This document shows, one piece after another, positions 1 to 5,007 of a stretch of 5,126 bases of DNA (positions within the stretch are counted from its first letter, which is position 1; each line of letters begins with the position of its first letter). The position numbers and the translations under genes are program-made. Below the pieces are notes generated by a model. That model ran no database searches. It saw only the letters and a list, made by a program, of their open reading frames with translations, and was not told where the DNA came from. The DNA is from Chitinophagales bacterium. Lineage in GTDB: Bacteria; Bacteroidota; Bacteroidia; Chitinophagales; JADIYW01. The stretch is taken from contig JADLAH010000269.1 of assembly GCA_020848315.1 (NCBI GenBank), positions 1 through 5,126 on the forward strand, given 5' to 3'.

Positions 1-1826
1 AAAATATCAATCTGGAATCCGTAGCCTCCACCTTTATCAACGACGATATCAAAACGGTGGCGGAAGCGCTGGAAGGCGCACGCGATATCATTGCGGAAGG
101 CATACACGAAAATGCTGCCATCCGTGCTGCAGTACGCAATATCTTTGAAAAAGAATCGCTGATGATCAGCAAGGTGGCGATGGACAAAGAAAAGGAAGCC
201 ATCAAATACAAGGATTATTTTGAATTTTCCGAACCCATTTCAAAAATACCATCGCACCGCACACTGGCTATCCTGCGCGGCTGCATGGACGGTTTCCTGC
301 GCATGAGCATTGAACCGGAAGAGGAACGCATACTTGGCTATCTGGAGCAGCAATACCTCACTGCGCAGAACGACACGGCATTGCAGGTAAAAAAAGCCAT
401 CCGGGAAGCCTACAAGAGATTGCTGCAACCGGGCATGGAAAGTGAATTCCGCATGTTATTGAAACAAAAGGCGGATGAAGAAGCCATTGAAGTTTTTGCA
501 GAAAATCTGCGGCAGTTGCTGTTGTCCTCTCCGCTCGGCAGCAAACGCATCCTCGCCATCGATCCGGGCTACAGAACGGGTTGCAAAGTGGTTGTACTGG
601 ATGAGAAAGGAAACTTACTAACGACATCGCTGATTTATATTCACGAAAAGAATTTCAGGTTACAGGAAGCGGAAAATACCATCCGTAACCTGTGTACAAA
701 ATATCAGATACAGGCTTTCGCCATCGGCGACGGCACAGCAGGCAGAGAAACCCAGCAGTTTATTCAATCGCTGCAACTGAATATCCCTGTTTTTCTGGTC
801 AATGAAGACGGCGCATCCATCTATTCCGCTTCAGAAATCGCACGGGAAGAATTTCCGGATGAAGACATCACCGTCCGCGGCTCCGTGAGCATTGGCCGGC
901 GCTTGATGGATCCACTGGCAGAGTTGGTGAAATTAGATCCAAAGAGCATCGGCGTGGGGCAATATCAGCATGATGTCAACCAGTTCCGTCTGAAAGAAAA
1001 GCTCGACCAGACTGTAGTAAGCTGTGTGAATCAGGTCGGTGTCAATCTGAATACCGCCAGCAAGCATCTGCTGAGTTATGTCAGCGGTATCGGCAACAGT
1101 GTGGCGGAAAATATCATTGCCTACCGCAATACCAACGGTGCATTTCGCAGCCGACAACAACTGATGGAAGTGCCGCGACTCGGACAAAAGATTTTCGAGC
1201 AATGCGCAGGATTCCTCCGCATTCCGGAAAGTGAACACCCGCTCGACAAGAGCGCAGTGCATCCGGAAGCTTATCCTGTGGTAGAAAAAATGGCTGCAGA
1301 CCTCGGCGTTCATTTATCCGATCTGATTGGCAATGAAAGTCTGATAAAAACCATTAAAGCGCATCAGTATGTAACAGAACAAACAGGGATACATACCATT
1401 AAAGACATCCTTAAAGAATTGCAGAAGCCTGGATTGGATCCGCGTCCGGAGGTGCAGACATTTGAATTTGCCGGAATTTATAAAATTGAAGATGTGTTGC
1501 CGGGTGCCATAGTACCGGGTATCGTTACCAACATCACCCGCTTTGGCGCTTTTGTCGATATCGGTGTAAAACAGGATGGACTCGTACATATTTCGGAAAT
1601 CTGCCATCGCTATATCAGCGACCCGAATGAGGTATTAAAGCTGAATGACAAGGTGATGGTAAAAGTACTGGAAGTAGACATCTCCCGCGGCCGCATACAG
1701 TTATCCATCAAGCAGACACAGGAGCCTGCCCGGCCGAGTAGTAAGAAGCCGGAAAGAACGAATAGCAATGGCCCTGCCACCATGGAAGATGCACTGAGTT
1801 CACTCAAAAAGAAATTCGGCAAATAA
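1..1826 (+). CDS. tex: Tex, S1-domain RNA-binding transcription accessory protein (5'-truncated by window edge)
   Basis: The reading frame is open from the first complete codon at position 3 to a TAA at 1824-1826, giving 607 visible residues. Tex proteins run to about 770-785 residues, so roughly 160 N-terminal residues lie outside the window. A GTG at 57 is only an internal codon, because conserved Tex sequence precedes it. Domains, counted from position 3: helical core with YKDYFEF near 69-75 and IPSHRTL near 82-88; YqgF/RNase H-like domain beginning ILAIDPGYRTGCKV near 183-196, with AIGDGTAGRET near 240-250; the hallmark SIGVGQYQHDV near 315-325; tandem helix-hairpin-helix region near 346-407 (VGVNLNTAS, VSGIG, VPRLG); S1 domain near 500-570 (GIVTNITRFGAFVDIG, QDGLVHIS); and a basic tail ending SSLKKKFGK. 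In the family, Tex binds nucleic acid through S1 and acts in the cytoplasm in transcription and RNA metabolism. The GDG and AGRET residues differ from the usual E. coli-type GNGTASRET. Confidence 0.96.
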   Translation, partial: NINLESVASTFINDDIKTVAEALEGARDIIAEGIHENAAIRAAVRNIFEKESLMISKVAMDKEKEAIKYKDYFEFSEPISKIPSHRTLAILRGCMDGFLRMSIEPEEERILGYLEQQYLTAQNDTALQVKKAIREAYKRLLQPGMESEFRMLLKQKADEEAIEVFAENLRQLLLSSPLGSKRILAIDPGYRTGCKVVVLDEKGNLLTTSLIYIHEKNFRLQEAENTIRNLCTKYQIQAFAIGDGTAGRETQQFIQSLQLNIPVFLVNEDGASIYSASEIAREEFPDEDITVRGSVSIGRRLMDPLAELVKLDPKSIGVGQYQHDVNQFRLKEKLDQTVVSCVNQVGVNLNTASKHLLSYVSGIGNSVAENIIAYRNTNGAFRSRQQLMEVPRLGQKIFEQCAGFLRIPESEHPLDKSAVHPEAYPVVEKMAADLGVHLSDLIGNESLIKTIKAHQYVTEQTGIHTIKDILKELQKPGLDPRPEVQTFEFAGIYKIEDVLPGAIVPGIVTNITRFGAFVDIGVKQDGLVHISEICHRYISDPNEVLKLNDKVMVKVLEVDISRGRIQLSIKQTQEPARPSSKKPERTNSNGPATMEDALSSLKKKFGK

Positions 1827-1843
1827 GCAATATCCAAACAGTC

Positions 1844-1875
1844 AAAATCCTGCATCCTGAATGCAGGATTTTTTT
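1844..1875 (+). terminator. Rho-independent terminator of tex
   Basis: The arms AAAATCCTGCAT (1844-1855) and ATGCAGGATTTT (1861-1872) are perfect reverse complements around a 5-nt CCTGA loop. The second arm runs directly into a T tract (1869-1875). It begins 18 nt after the tex stop codon, so tex is probably the last gene of its transcript and the next gene needs its own promoter. Confidence 0.9.
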
Positions 1876-1883
1876 GTTACCTA

Positions 1884-1925
1884 AGAATCTGAAAGTATCA
1901 AAACTATCCTGAAAAATCAGATTCT
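1884..1925. repeat. 9-bp inverted repeat in the tex/PI-PLC spacer
   Basis: AGAATCTGA (1884-1892) and TCAGATTCT (1917-1925) are perfect reverse complements separated by 24 nt. The pair sits between the tex terminator and the start of the PI-PLC gene, immediately before the AT-rich stretch TTTATATTTATAG (1930-1942). It could be an operator with two half-sites or a hairpin in a leader. The sequence alone does not decide, and a chance match in AT-rich DNA is possible. Confidence 0.35.
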
Positions 1926-1931
1926 GTTCTT

Positions 1932-1939
1932 TATATTTA
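1932..1939 (+). promoter_or_regulatory. Weak candidate Bacteroidota -7 element for the PI-PLC gene
   Basis: TATATTTA matches the Bacteroidota -7 consensus TAnnTTTG at all but the last position and lies 18 nt before the ATG at 1958. No convincing -33 TTG element is found about 19-21 nt upstream. A promoter is expected here because of the strong tex terminator, but this exact assignment is tentative. Confidence 0.25.
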
Positions 1940-1957
1940 TAGTACAACGCACAGACT

Positions 1958-2980
1958 ATGAAACACTTTTTCTATTCGGTTTTATGCTGCCTGCTCATTT
2001 TTTCCTGTAAAAAAGATACCGGCAACAATGAACGAAGAGCACAAAATACGATATCCACTGCCACCTGGATGCAGGATTTGATAGTGGCATATCCCAACAA
2101 AAATGTTGCATTGAAAGACATTATGATGCCGGGCGCGCACGATGCGGGATTGTATGAATTAAGCAGTTGCACCTTCGGCGCGAATGCCTGCAATACACAG
2201 ACACAGCGACTCTCTTTTGAACAGCAATTACTGCAAGGCATCCGCATTTTTGATGTACGCCCAACCTACGCCAACCGCAAATTTTTCACTGAGCACGCGA
2301 CCTCCTGCGAGGGACTCGGATGTAAAGGTGCGCTGTTGGAAACCACCTACAAGGATGTGCGTAAATTCCTGGATACACACGCGGAATTGGTAATATTGGA
2401 AATCAGTCATTACTGCAAGACATCTCCCTCAGATACTGCCTTATTGAACCTGACATCGCGCATTTTGGGTGACCATATTTACAAGGAAGAAACGCCCAAT
2501 ACTACCCCATTTACACGACGTCCCTTACAGGATATTATTGGCAGCAATACAACAGGAAAGGTAGTGCTGATTTATGAAGGCATTGCTGACAATGCCGAAA
2601 ACCGTGCCAAAGGAATGTTTGCTTCCACATTACTGCCGCGCGAAGGACGTTGGACCAACAGCCATTATCTCGCAGATATGTTGCGCGACCAGGTGAAAGA
2701 ATACAACAACTTCAGCAACGAGTCCGATAAATTATTCCAGTTCAGCTGGCAGATTACACAAAATGAATTGCAGGCTATCAACTGCGCGCTGAATCCTAAT
2801 GCGCCCTCGATTCAAAAATGTGCCGACAGCGCCAATGCCGTCATCAACACGACGCTGAGTCAGCTCATCACAGACAATGAAATCCGGAAAGGCCGGATTC
2901 CGAATATAATCTATCTGGACTATTCCGCCAGTTTTGTCACCAGGGAATGCATTCGCATTAGCCTGCTAAACCTTGAATAA
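1958..2980 (+). CDS. Lipoprotein with PI-PLC X-type phosphodiesterase domain
   Basis: The product has 340 residues. The N-terminus MKHFFYSVLCCLLIFSC is a short lipoprotein signal peptide: lysine, a hydrophobic core, then lipobox Cys17 followed by KKD. It is therefore expected in the envelope, possibly at the cell surface. The body resembles bacterial phosphatidylinositol-specific phospholipase C. MPGAHDAG carries His61-Asp62, IRIFDVRP carries Asp99 and Arg101, and FTEHATSC carries His113; these align with B. cereus PI-PLC His32/Asp33, Asp67/Arg69 and His82. Asp321 in NIIYLDYSA may correspond to Asp274. In that family the enzyme cleaves the phosphodiester of phosphatidylinositol or GPI by a metal-independent cyclisation; the substrate here is unknown. 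Eight cysteines follow the lipidated one (71, 78, 117, 122, 153, 276, 288, 331), several closely paired, which fits an oxidised extracytoplasmic fold. The ATG at 1958 is chosen because it gives an intact signal peptide. The gene stands alone, with tex terminated upstream and a convergent gene downstream. Confidence 0.85.
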   Translation: MKHFFYSVLCCLLIFSCKKDTGNNERRAQNTISTATWMQDLIVAYPNKNVALKDIMMPGAHDAGLYELSSCTFGANACNTQTQRLSFEQQLLQGIRIFDVRPTYANRKFFTEHATSCEGLGCKGALLETTYKDVRKFLDTHAELVILEISHYCKTSPSDTALLNLTSRILGDHIYKEETPNTTPFTRRPLQDIIGSNTTGKVVLIYEGIADNAENRAKGMFASTLLPREGRWTNSHYLADMLRDQVKEYNNFSNESDKLFQFSWQITQNELQAINCALNPNAPSIQKCADSANAVINTTLSQLITDNEIRKGRIPNIIYLDYSASFVTRECIRISLLNLE

Positions 2981-2984
2981 GACA

Positions 2985-2998
2985 ACACATTAGTGTGT
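2985..2998. other. Small hairpin at the convergent gene junction
   Basis: ACACA (2985-2989), loop TTAG, TGTGT (2994-2998) lies in the 9-nt gap between two convergent genes and overlaps the TAA stop of the nitroreductase (2990-2992). There is no T tract on either side, so it is a poor intrinsic terminator. With so little space, the two transcripts probably overlap at their 3' ends. Confidence 0.25.
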
Positions 2999-3592
2999 CA
3001 CTTCGCAACTGATTTCAGTCAGCGGTTTTCTTGTGCGCGGTGCCAGTTCCCTTGATAAATAAGGCTCTTCCAGTATTTCTGCCGGCGCCTTATAACCCAG
3101 TGCAATCACACATACAGGCTCTTGCTCTTCCGGCAGATGCAATACCTGGCGGAGTGTTTCTTTATCAAATCCTCCCATGGCATGGCCGTAGATATTCAAA
3201 GCGGCAGCCTGTAACAAAAGCTGCGCATTCGCCATGCCCACATCGTGCTGCGCAAAAGGATTAGGTTTACCATTAGCGGCAAATGTGTTGCGTGCCACTG
3301 ACACCAACAGTACCGCGGCATTTTTTGCCCACGGCTGGTTACCCGGCATCAATGTACGGAAAATCGTATCAAAGCCGGACTGTCCATTTTTACCGTAGAA
3401 GTAGCGCCACGGCTGTTCATTGTTTGCACTAGCCGCCCATGAGGCCGCTTCCAGAATGGTTTGCAGATCTTCTGTCGCAATTCCATCGGAGGAAGATGCA
3501 CGCGGACTCCATCGTTTTCTGATAAGGTCTTGTACCGGCTGCTGTGTCGCTGCCAGTTTATCTGTAATATTTATTGCCATGTTCGTATTCAT
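2990..3592 (-). CDS. Nitroreductase-family FMN-dependent oxidoreductase
   Basis: The product has 200 residues, a normal length for the family. Near the N-terminus RKRWSPRASS (residues 25-34) gives the Arg/Ser/Arg pattern that holds the FMN phosphate. AASANNEQPWRYFY (53-66) is the classic SxNNxQPWRF motif. HDVGMANAQLLLQAAALN (116-133), GHAMGGFD (137-143) and the C-terminal IALGYK (163-168) complete the fold. The family forms cytoplasmic homodimers that use NAD(P)H and FMN to reduce nitroaromatics, quinones or similar electrophiles; the actual substrate cannot be read from the sequence. ATG at 3592 is chosen. A second in-frame ATG at 3580 would remove only four residues. The leader before 3592 is A-rich (AATAAACAACAAAC), typical of Bacteroidota starts without a Shine-Dalgarno site. 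It lies 124 nt downstream of the pirin gene on the same strand and converges with the PI-PLC gene. Confidence 0.93.
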   Translation of the reverse strand: MNTNMAINITDKLAATQQPVQDLIRKRWSPRASSSDGIATEDLQTILEAASWAASANNEQPWRYFYGKNGQSGFDTIFRTLMPGNQPWAKNAAVLLVSVARNTFAANGKPNPFAQHDVGMANAQLLLQAAALNIYGHAMGGFDKETLRQVLHLPEEQEPVCVIALGYKAPAEILEEPYLSRELAPRTRKPLTEISCEVTH

Positions 3593-3652
3593 GTTTGTTG
3601 TTTATTTTTTAACGGTTCACCACTTTGCAGAAAATTATTTATCTCACTATAC

Positions 3653-3688
3653 AAGAAACCAGCTAAAAGAGTGAAGCTTCTGTTTCTT
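3653..3688 (-). repeat. Imperfect inverted repeat between pirin and nitroreductase
   Basis: Outer arms AAGAAAC (3653-3659) and GTTTCTT (3682-3688), and inner arms AGCT (3661-3664) and AGCT (3675-3678), can fold into a bulged hairpin with a 10-nt loop. It is 28 nt after the pirin stop on the minus strand and 60 nt before the nitroreductase start. No T run follows it on the minus strand, so it could be a weak terminator, an RNA-processing or stability element, or an operator for a nitroreductase promoter. A short direct repeat, CTTATGT twice with a 9-nt period (3686-3701), overlaps its edge. Confidence 0.35.
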
Positions 3689-3716
3689 ATGTCCCTTATG
3701 TGGAAATCTTTGGGGT

Positions 3717-4598
3717 TTAATAACCTTGCATCGGCACTTCCATCAGTAAGAATTCCGCGTTACTTTGCGCTTTTATGTGTACCTGATTAGTATTCCAGAT
3801 GCCAAATCCATCTCGTGTGTGCAAAGCCTGCTCTTCCACGAGGATATCGCCATCCAGCACAAAGACATACAAGCCATTTCCATTTTTCTTGAAGGTGTAT
3901 TGCGTTTCCGTGTCTTTGTCAAAATCTGCCAGGTGAAACCATGCATCCTGATGTATCCAAACACCGGCATCATTCGGGTCTGGTGACAGGATTTGCTGCA
4001 ATGTATTTTTGCGGTCAGCGGGATTCAGGGAAATCTGATCGTAACGAGGCGTTACATTCTGTTTATTGGGGAACACCCATATTTGCAGGAATTTGACCGG
4101 TTTATCCAGGCTCTTATTGTGTTCGCTGTGTTCAACACCTGTGCCGGCACTCATGACCTGAATGTCGCCTTTGCGAATCACCGCCACATTACCCATACTG
4201 TCTTTATGTTCCAATTCACCTTCGAGCGGAATGGAGATAATTTCCATGTTGTTGTGCGGGTGACGACCAAATCCCATGGCCGCATTGACAATATCGTCGT
4301 TGAGTACCCGCAATGCGCCGAATTGCATCCGTTCGGGATTAAAATAGTCTGAAAAGCTGAAGGTGTGTTTGCTGTGCAACCATCCGTGATTCGCATCTCC
4401 GCGACTGTCTGCCGGATGTAATACTGAGTTTGCCATACTGTTTGTTTTTGTGTGATTAATAAGATTACTTTCAGGACTTCCAGTATCCGGCTGCTGCTGA
4501 TATTTTCGTACGTTTCTGTTAGCAGATACGGTCTGCAAACCTGCAACAGCGGCCGCCAGCCATCCTGTTCCGAAGAGTGCATTTCTGATAAAATTCAT
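3717..4598 (-). CDS. Pirin-family bicupin (YhhW/quercetinase type) with N-terminal extension
   Basis: The frame gives 293 residues; YhhW-type pirins are about 230-240. Residues 55-293 are the whole pirin: MANSVLHPADSRG, then HGWLHSKHTFSFSDYFNPE (71-89), FGALRVLNDD, and the N-terminal cupin with GFGRHPHNNMEII. The metal ligands are all present: His113, His115, His157 and Glu159 (VEHSEHN), matching human pirin His56/His58/His101/Glu103. LQIWVFP and VWIHQDAWFHLADF lead into the C-terminal cupin (about 244-293). E. coli YhhW has quercetin 2,3-dioxygenase activity and human pirin is an iron-dependent regulator; the function here is not known. Residues 1-54 are extra. MNFIRNALFGTGWLAAAVAGLQTVSA resembles a Sec-type signal or membrane segment, followed by a polar linker. 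An ATG at 4436 would start the pirin exactly at its usual N-terminus (239 aa) and has an A-rich leader (CACACAAAAACAAACAGT), so it may be the real start. The family identity is certain; the start is not. Confidence 0.92.
   Translation of the reverse strand: MNFIRNALFGTGWLAAAVAGLQTVSANRNVRKYQQQPDTGSPESNLINHTKTNSMANSVLHPADSRGDANHGWLHSKHTFSFSDYFNPERMQFGALRVLNDDIVNAAMGFGRHPHNNMEIISIPLEGELEHKDSMGNVAVIRKGDIQVMSAGTGVEHSEHNKSLDKPVKFLQIWVFPNKQNVTPRYDQISLNPADRKNTLQQILSPDPNDAGVWIHQDAWFHLADFDKDTETQYTFKKNGNGLYVFVLDGDILVEEQALHTRDGFGIWNTNQVHIKAQSNAEFLLMEVPMQGY
4437..4454 (-). promoter_or_regulatory. A-rich translation-start leader before internal pirin ATG (4436)
   Basis: On the minus strand CACACAAAAACAAACAGT immediately precedes the ATG at 4436. 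It resembles the leader of the neighbouring nitroreductase (AATAAACAACAAAC before ATG 3592). Bacteroidota often start translation with A-rich, unstructured leaders and little Shine-Dalgarno pairing. By contrast, the upstream ATG at 4598 has only AGGTGA with an 11-nt spacer. This favours a 239-aa pirin but does not exclude the longer form. Confidence 0.4.
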
Positions 4599-4646
4599 GC
4601 CGTTTCATATCACCTGATTGATGTTGTAAAATTGCATCAAATGAGA

Positions 4647-4694
4647 TTAAATTTCATTAAGCCAGGTTAAGAAGTAACCTTAATCAGGATTAAG
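4647..4694. promoter_or_regulatory. Phased TTAA series with 16-bp palindrome; candidate operator upstream of pirin
   Basis: TTAA begins at 4647, 4657, 4667, 4680 and 4690, so four of the five intervals or partial intervals keep close to one helical turn (10, 10, 13, 10 nt). Within it CTTAATC-AG-GATTAAG (4679-4694) is a perfect palindrome with 7-bp arms. It overlaps a second inverted repeat, AGGTTA (4664-4669) with TAACCT (4675-4680). It lies between a minus-strand terminator and the pirin start, where a promoter and operator would be expected. The binding protein is unknown, and no clear TAnnTTTG promoter was found on the minus strand. Confidence 0.4.
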
Positions 4695-4720
4695 ATTTTA
4701 CCTTGAGATATGTTAGTAAT

Positions 4721-4748
4721 AAAAAAAGGGAGAAGTTGAACTTCCCCC
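4721..4748 (-). terminator. Rho-independent terminator, minus strand, with no recognised gene upstream of it
   Basis: Read on the minus strand, GGGGGAAG (4748-4741) pairs with CTTCTCCC (4735-4728) through eight continuous base pairs including one G-U. The loop is TTCAA, and seven T residues follow (4727-4721). On the plus strand the same site has an A-C mismatch and no T tract, so it is directional. It would end a transcript coming from the right. No minus-strand gene of normal size ends in the 378 nt visible to its right. Confidence 0.75.
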
Positions 4749-4765
4749 GAATAAACACAAAAACT

Positions 4766-4876
4766 ATGATGTATGCCACTATGTTGCGAATAGCCACTTA
4801 CAACAAAAACCAAGGCACAATTTCTATTTCCATTGTTTTATTTTTCAACCTCAAATTTGCTTTGCATTCACAATAA
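4766..4876 (+). CDS. Possible 36-aa small ORF, unrecognised
   Basis: ATG ATG at 4766 opens a 36-codon frame ending in TAA (4874-4876), beginning MMYATMLRIATYNKNQ and ending with a hydrophobic run (ISISIVLFF) and LHSQ. Its leader, AATAAACACAAAAACT, resembles the A-rich leaders of nearby starts. A GCCACT repeat 18 nt apart gives the in-frame AT(M/Y) echo. There is no recognisable domain, and the base composition is like the surrounding non-coding DNA, so it may be a chance frame. Confidence 0.17.
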   Translation: MMYATMLRIATYNKNQGTISISIVLFFNLKFALHSQ

Positions 4877-4903
4877 AAAACAGGACATATATCATTTATA
4901 AAA

Positions 4904-4917
4904 CTGATTTTTATCAG
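4904..4917. promoter_or_regulatory. FNR/CRP-like palindrome
   Basis: CTGAT-TTTT-ATCAG is a perfect inverted repeat. Its core, TGAT-N4-ATCA, is the core of the FNR-family box TTGAT-N4-ATCAA, with only the outermost base of each arm differing. It lies about 155 nt upstream, on the minus strand, of the terminator at 4748-4721, so it could control a short minus-strand transcript. It could instead serve a gene beyond the right edge. A plain small hairpin is the other reading. Confidence 0.4.
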
Positions 4918-4973
4918 GCTACAGTAAATGACAGTTTTCAATTAGCAAGTTACTAATCCACCAAAAAAAACGC

Positions 4974-5007
4974 ACTTATACACTTCATATTCACATACTT
5001 ATACACT
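4974..5007 (+). repeat. 11-bp direct repeat, ACTTATACACT twice, 23-nt period
   Basis: ACTTATACACT occurs at 4974-4984 and exactly again at 4997-5007. A degraded third copy, ACTTA-CCGA-CACACT, lies at 5018-5032, and TACACTTCA of the first copy (4979-4987) recurs at 5056-5064. TTATACACT inside each copy differs at one base from the DnaA-box pattern TTATNCACA, and TCATCCACA at 5041-5049 is also one base off. They may be iteron-like protein-binding sites or a simple duplication. Confidence 0.5.

Noticed and set aside
240..1855. Several minus-strand open frames of 60-126 codons across the tex gene
   Set aside because: They lie opposite a strongly conserved Tex coding frame, show no domain motif, and are low-complexity shadows of the real frame.
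1972..2410. Minus- and plus-strand short frames inside the PI-PLC gene
   Set aside because: The +1 frame carries an intact signal peptide and all catalytic motifs; the others have no motif or start context.
2981..3000. Bidirectional intrinsic terminator between the convergent genes
   Set aside because: The 5-bp AT-containing stem has no T tract on either strand.
3031..4352. Plus-strand open frames opposite nitroreductase and pirin, and the 66-codon and 134-codon minus-strand frames overlapping pirin
   Set aside because: They overlap genes with clear family motifs in a different frame and have no recognisable features.
4519..4608. 29-codon minus-strand frame from ATG 4608 (MKRHEFYQK...) overlapping the pirin start out of frame
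   Set aside because: The composition is cysteine- and arginine-rich, as in an off-frame reading of coding DNA, and AGGTGA is only 2 nt from its ATG, too close to act as a ribosome site.
4452..4670. 72-codon plus-strand frame over the pirin 5' region
   Set aside because: It lies opposite the pirin N-terminal extension and its regulatory region, is not related to any family I recognise, and has no promoter or leader signal.
4618..4748. Mobile-element end (IS200/IS605-type hairpins)
   Set aside because: Hairpins are present, but there is no transposase, target-site signature or matching second end in the window.
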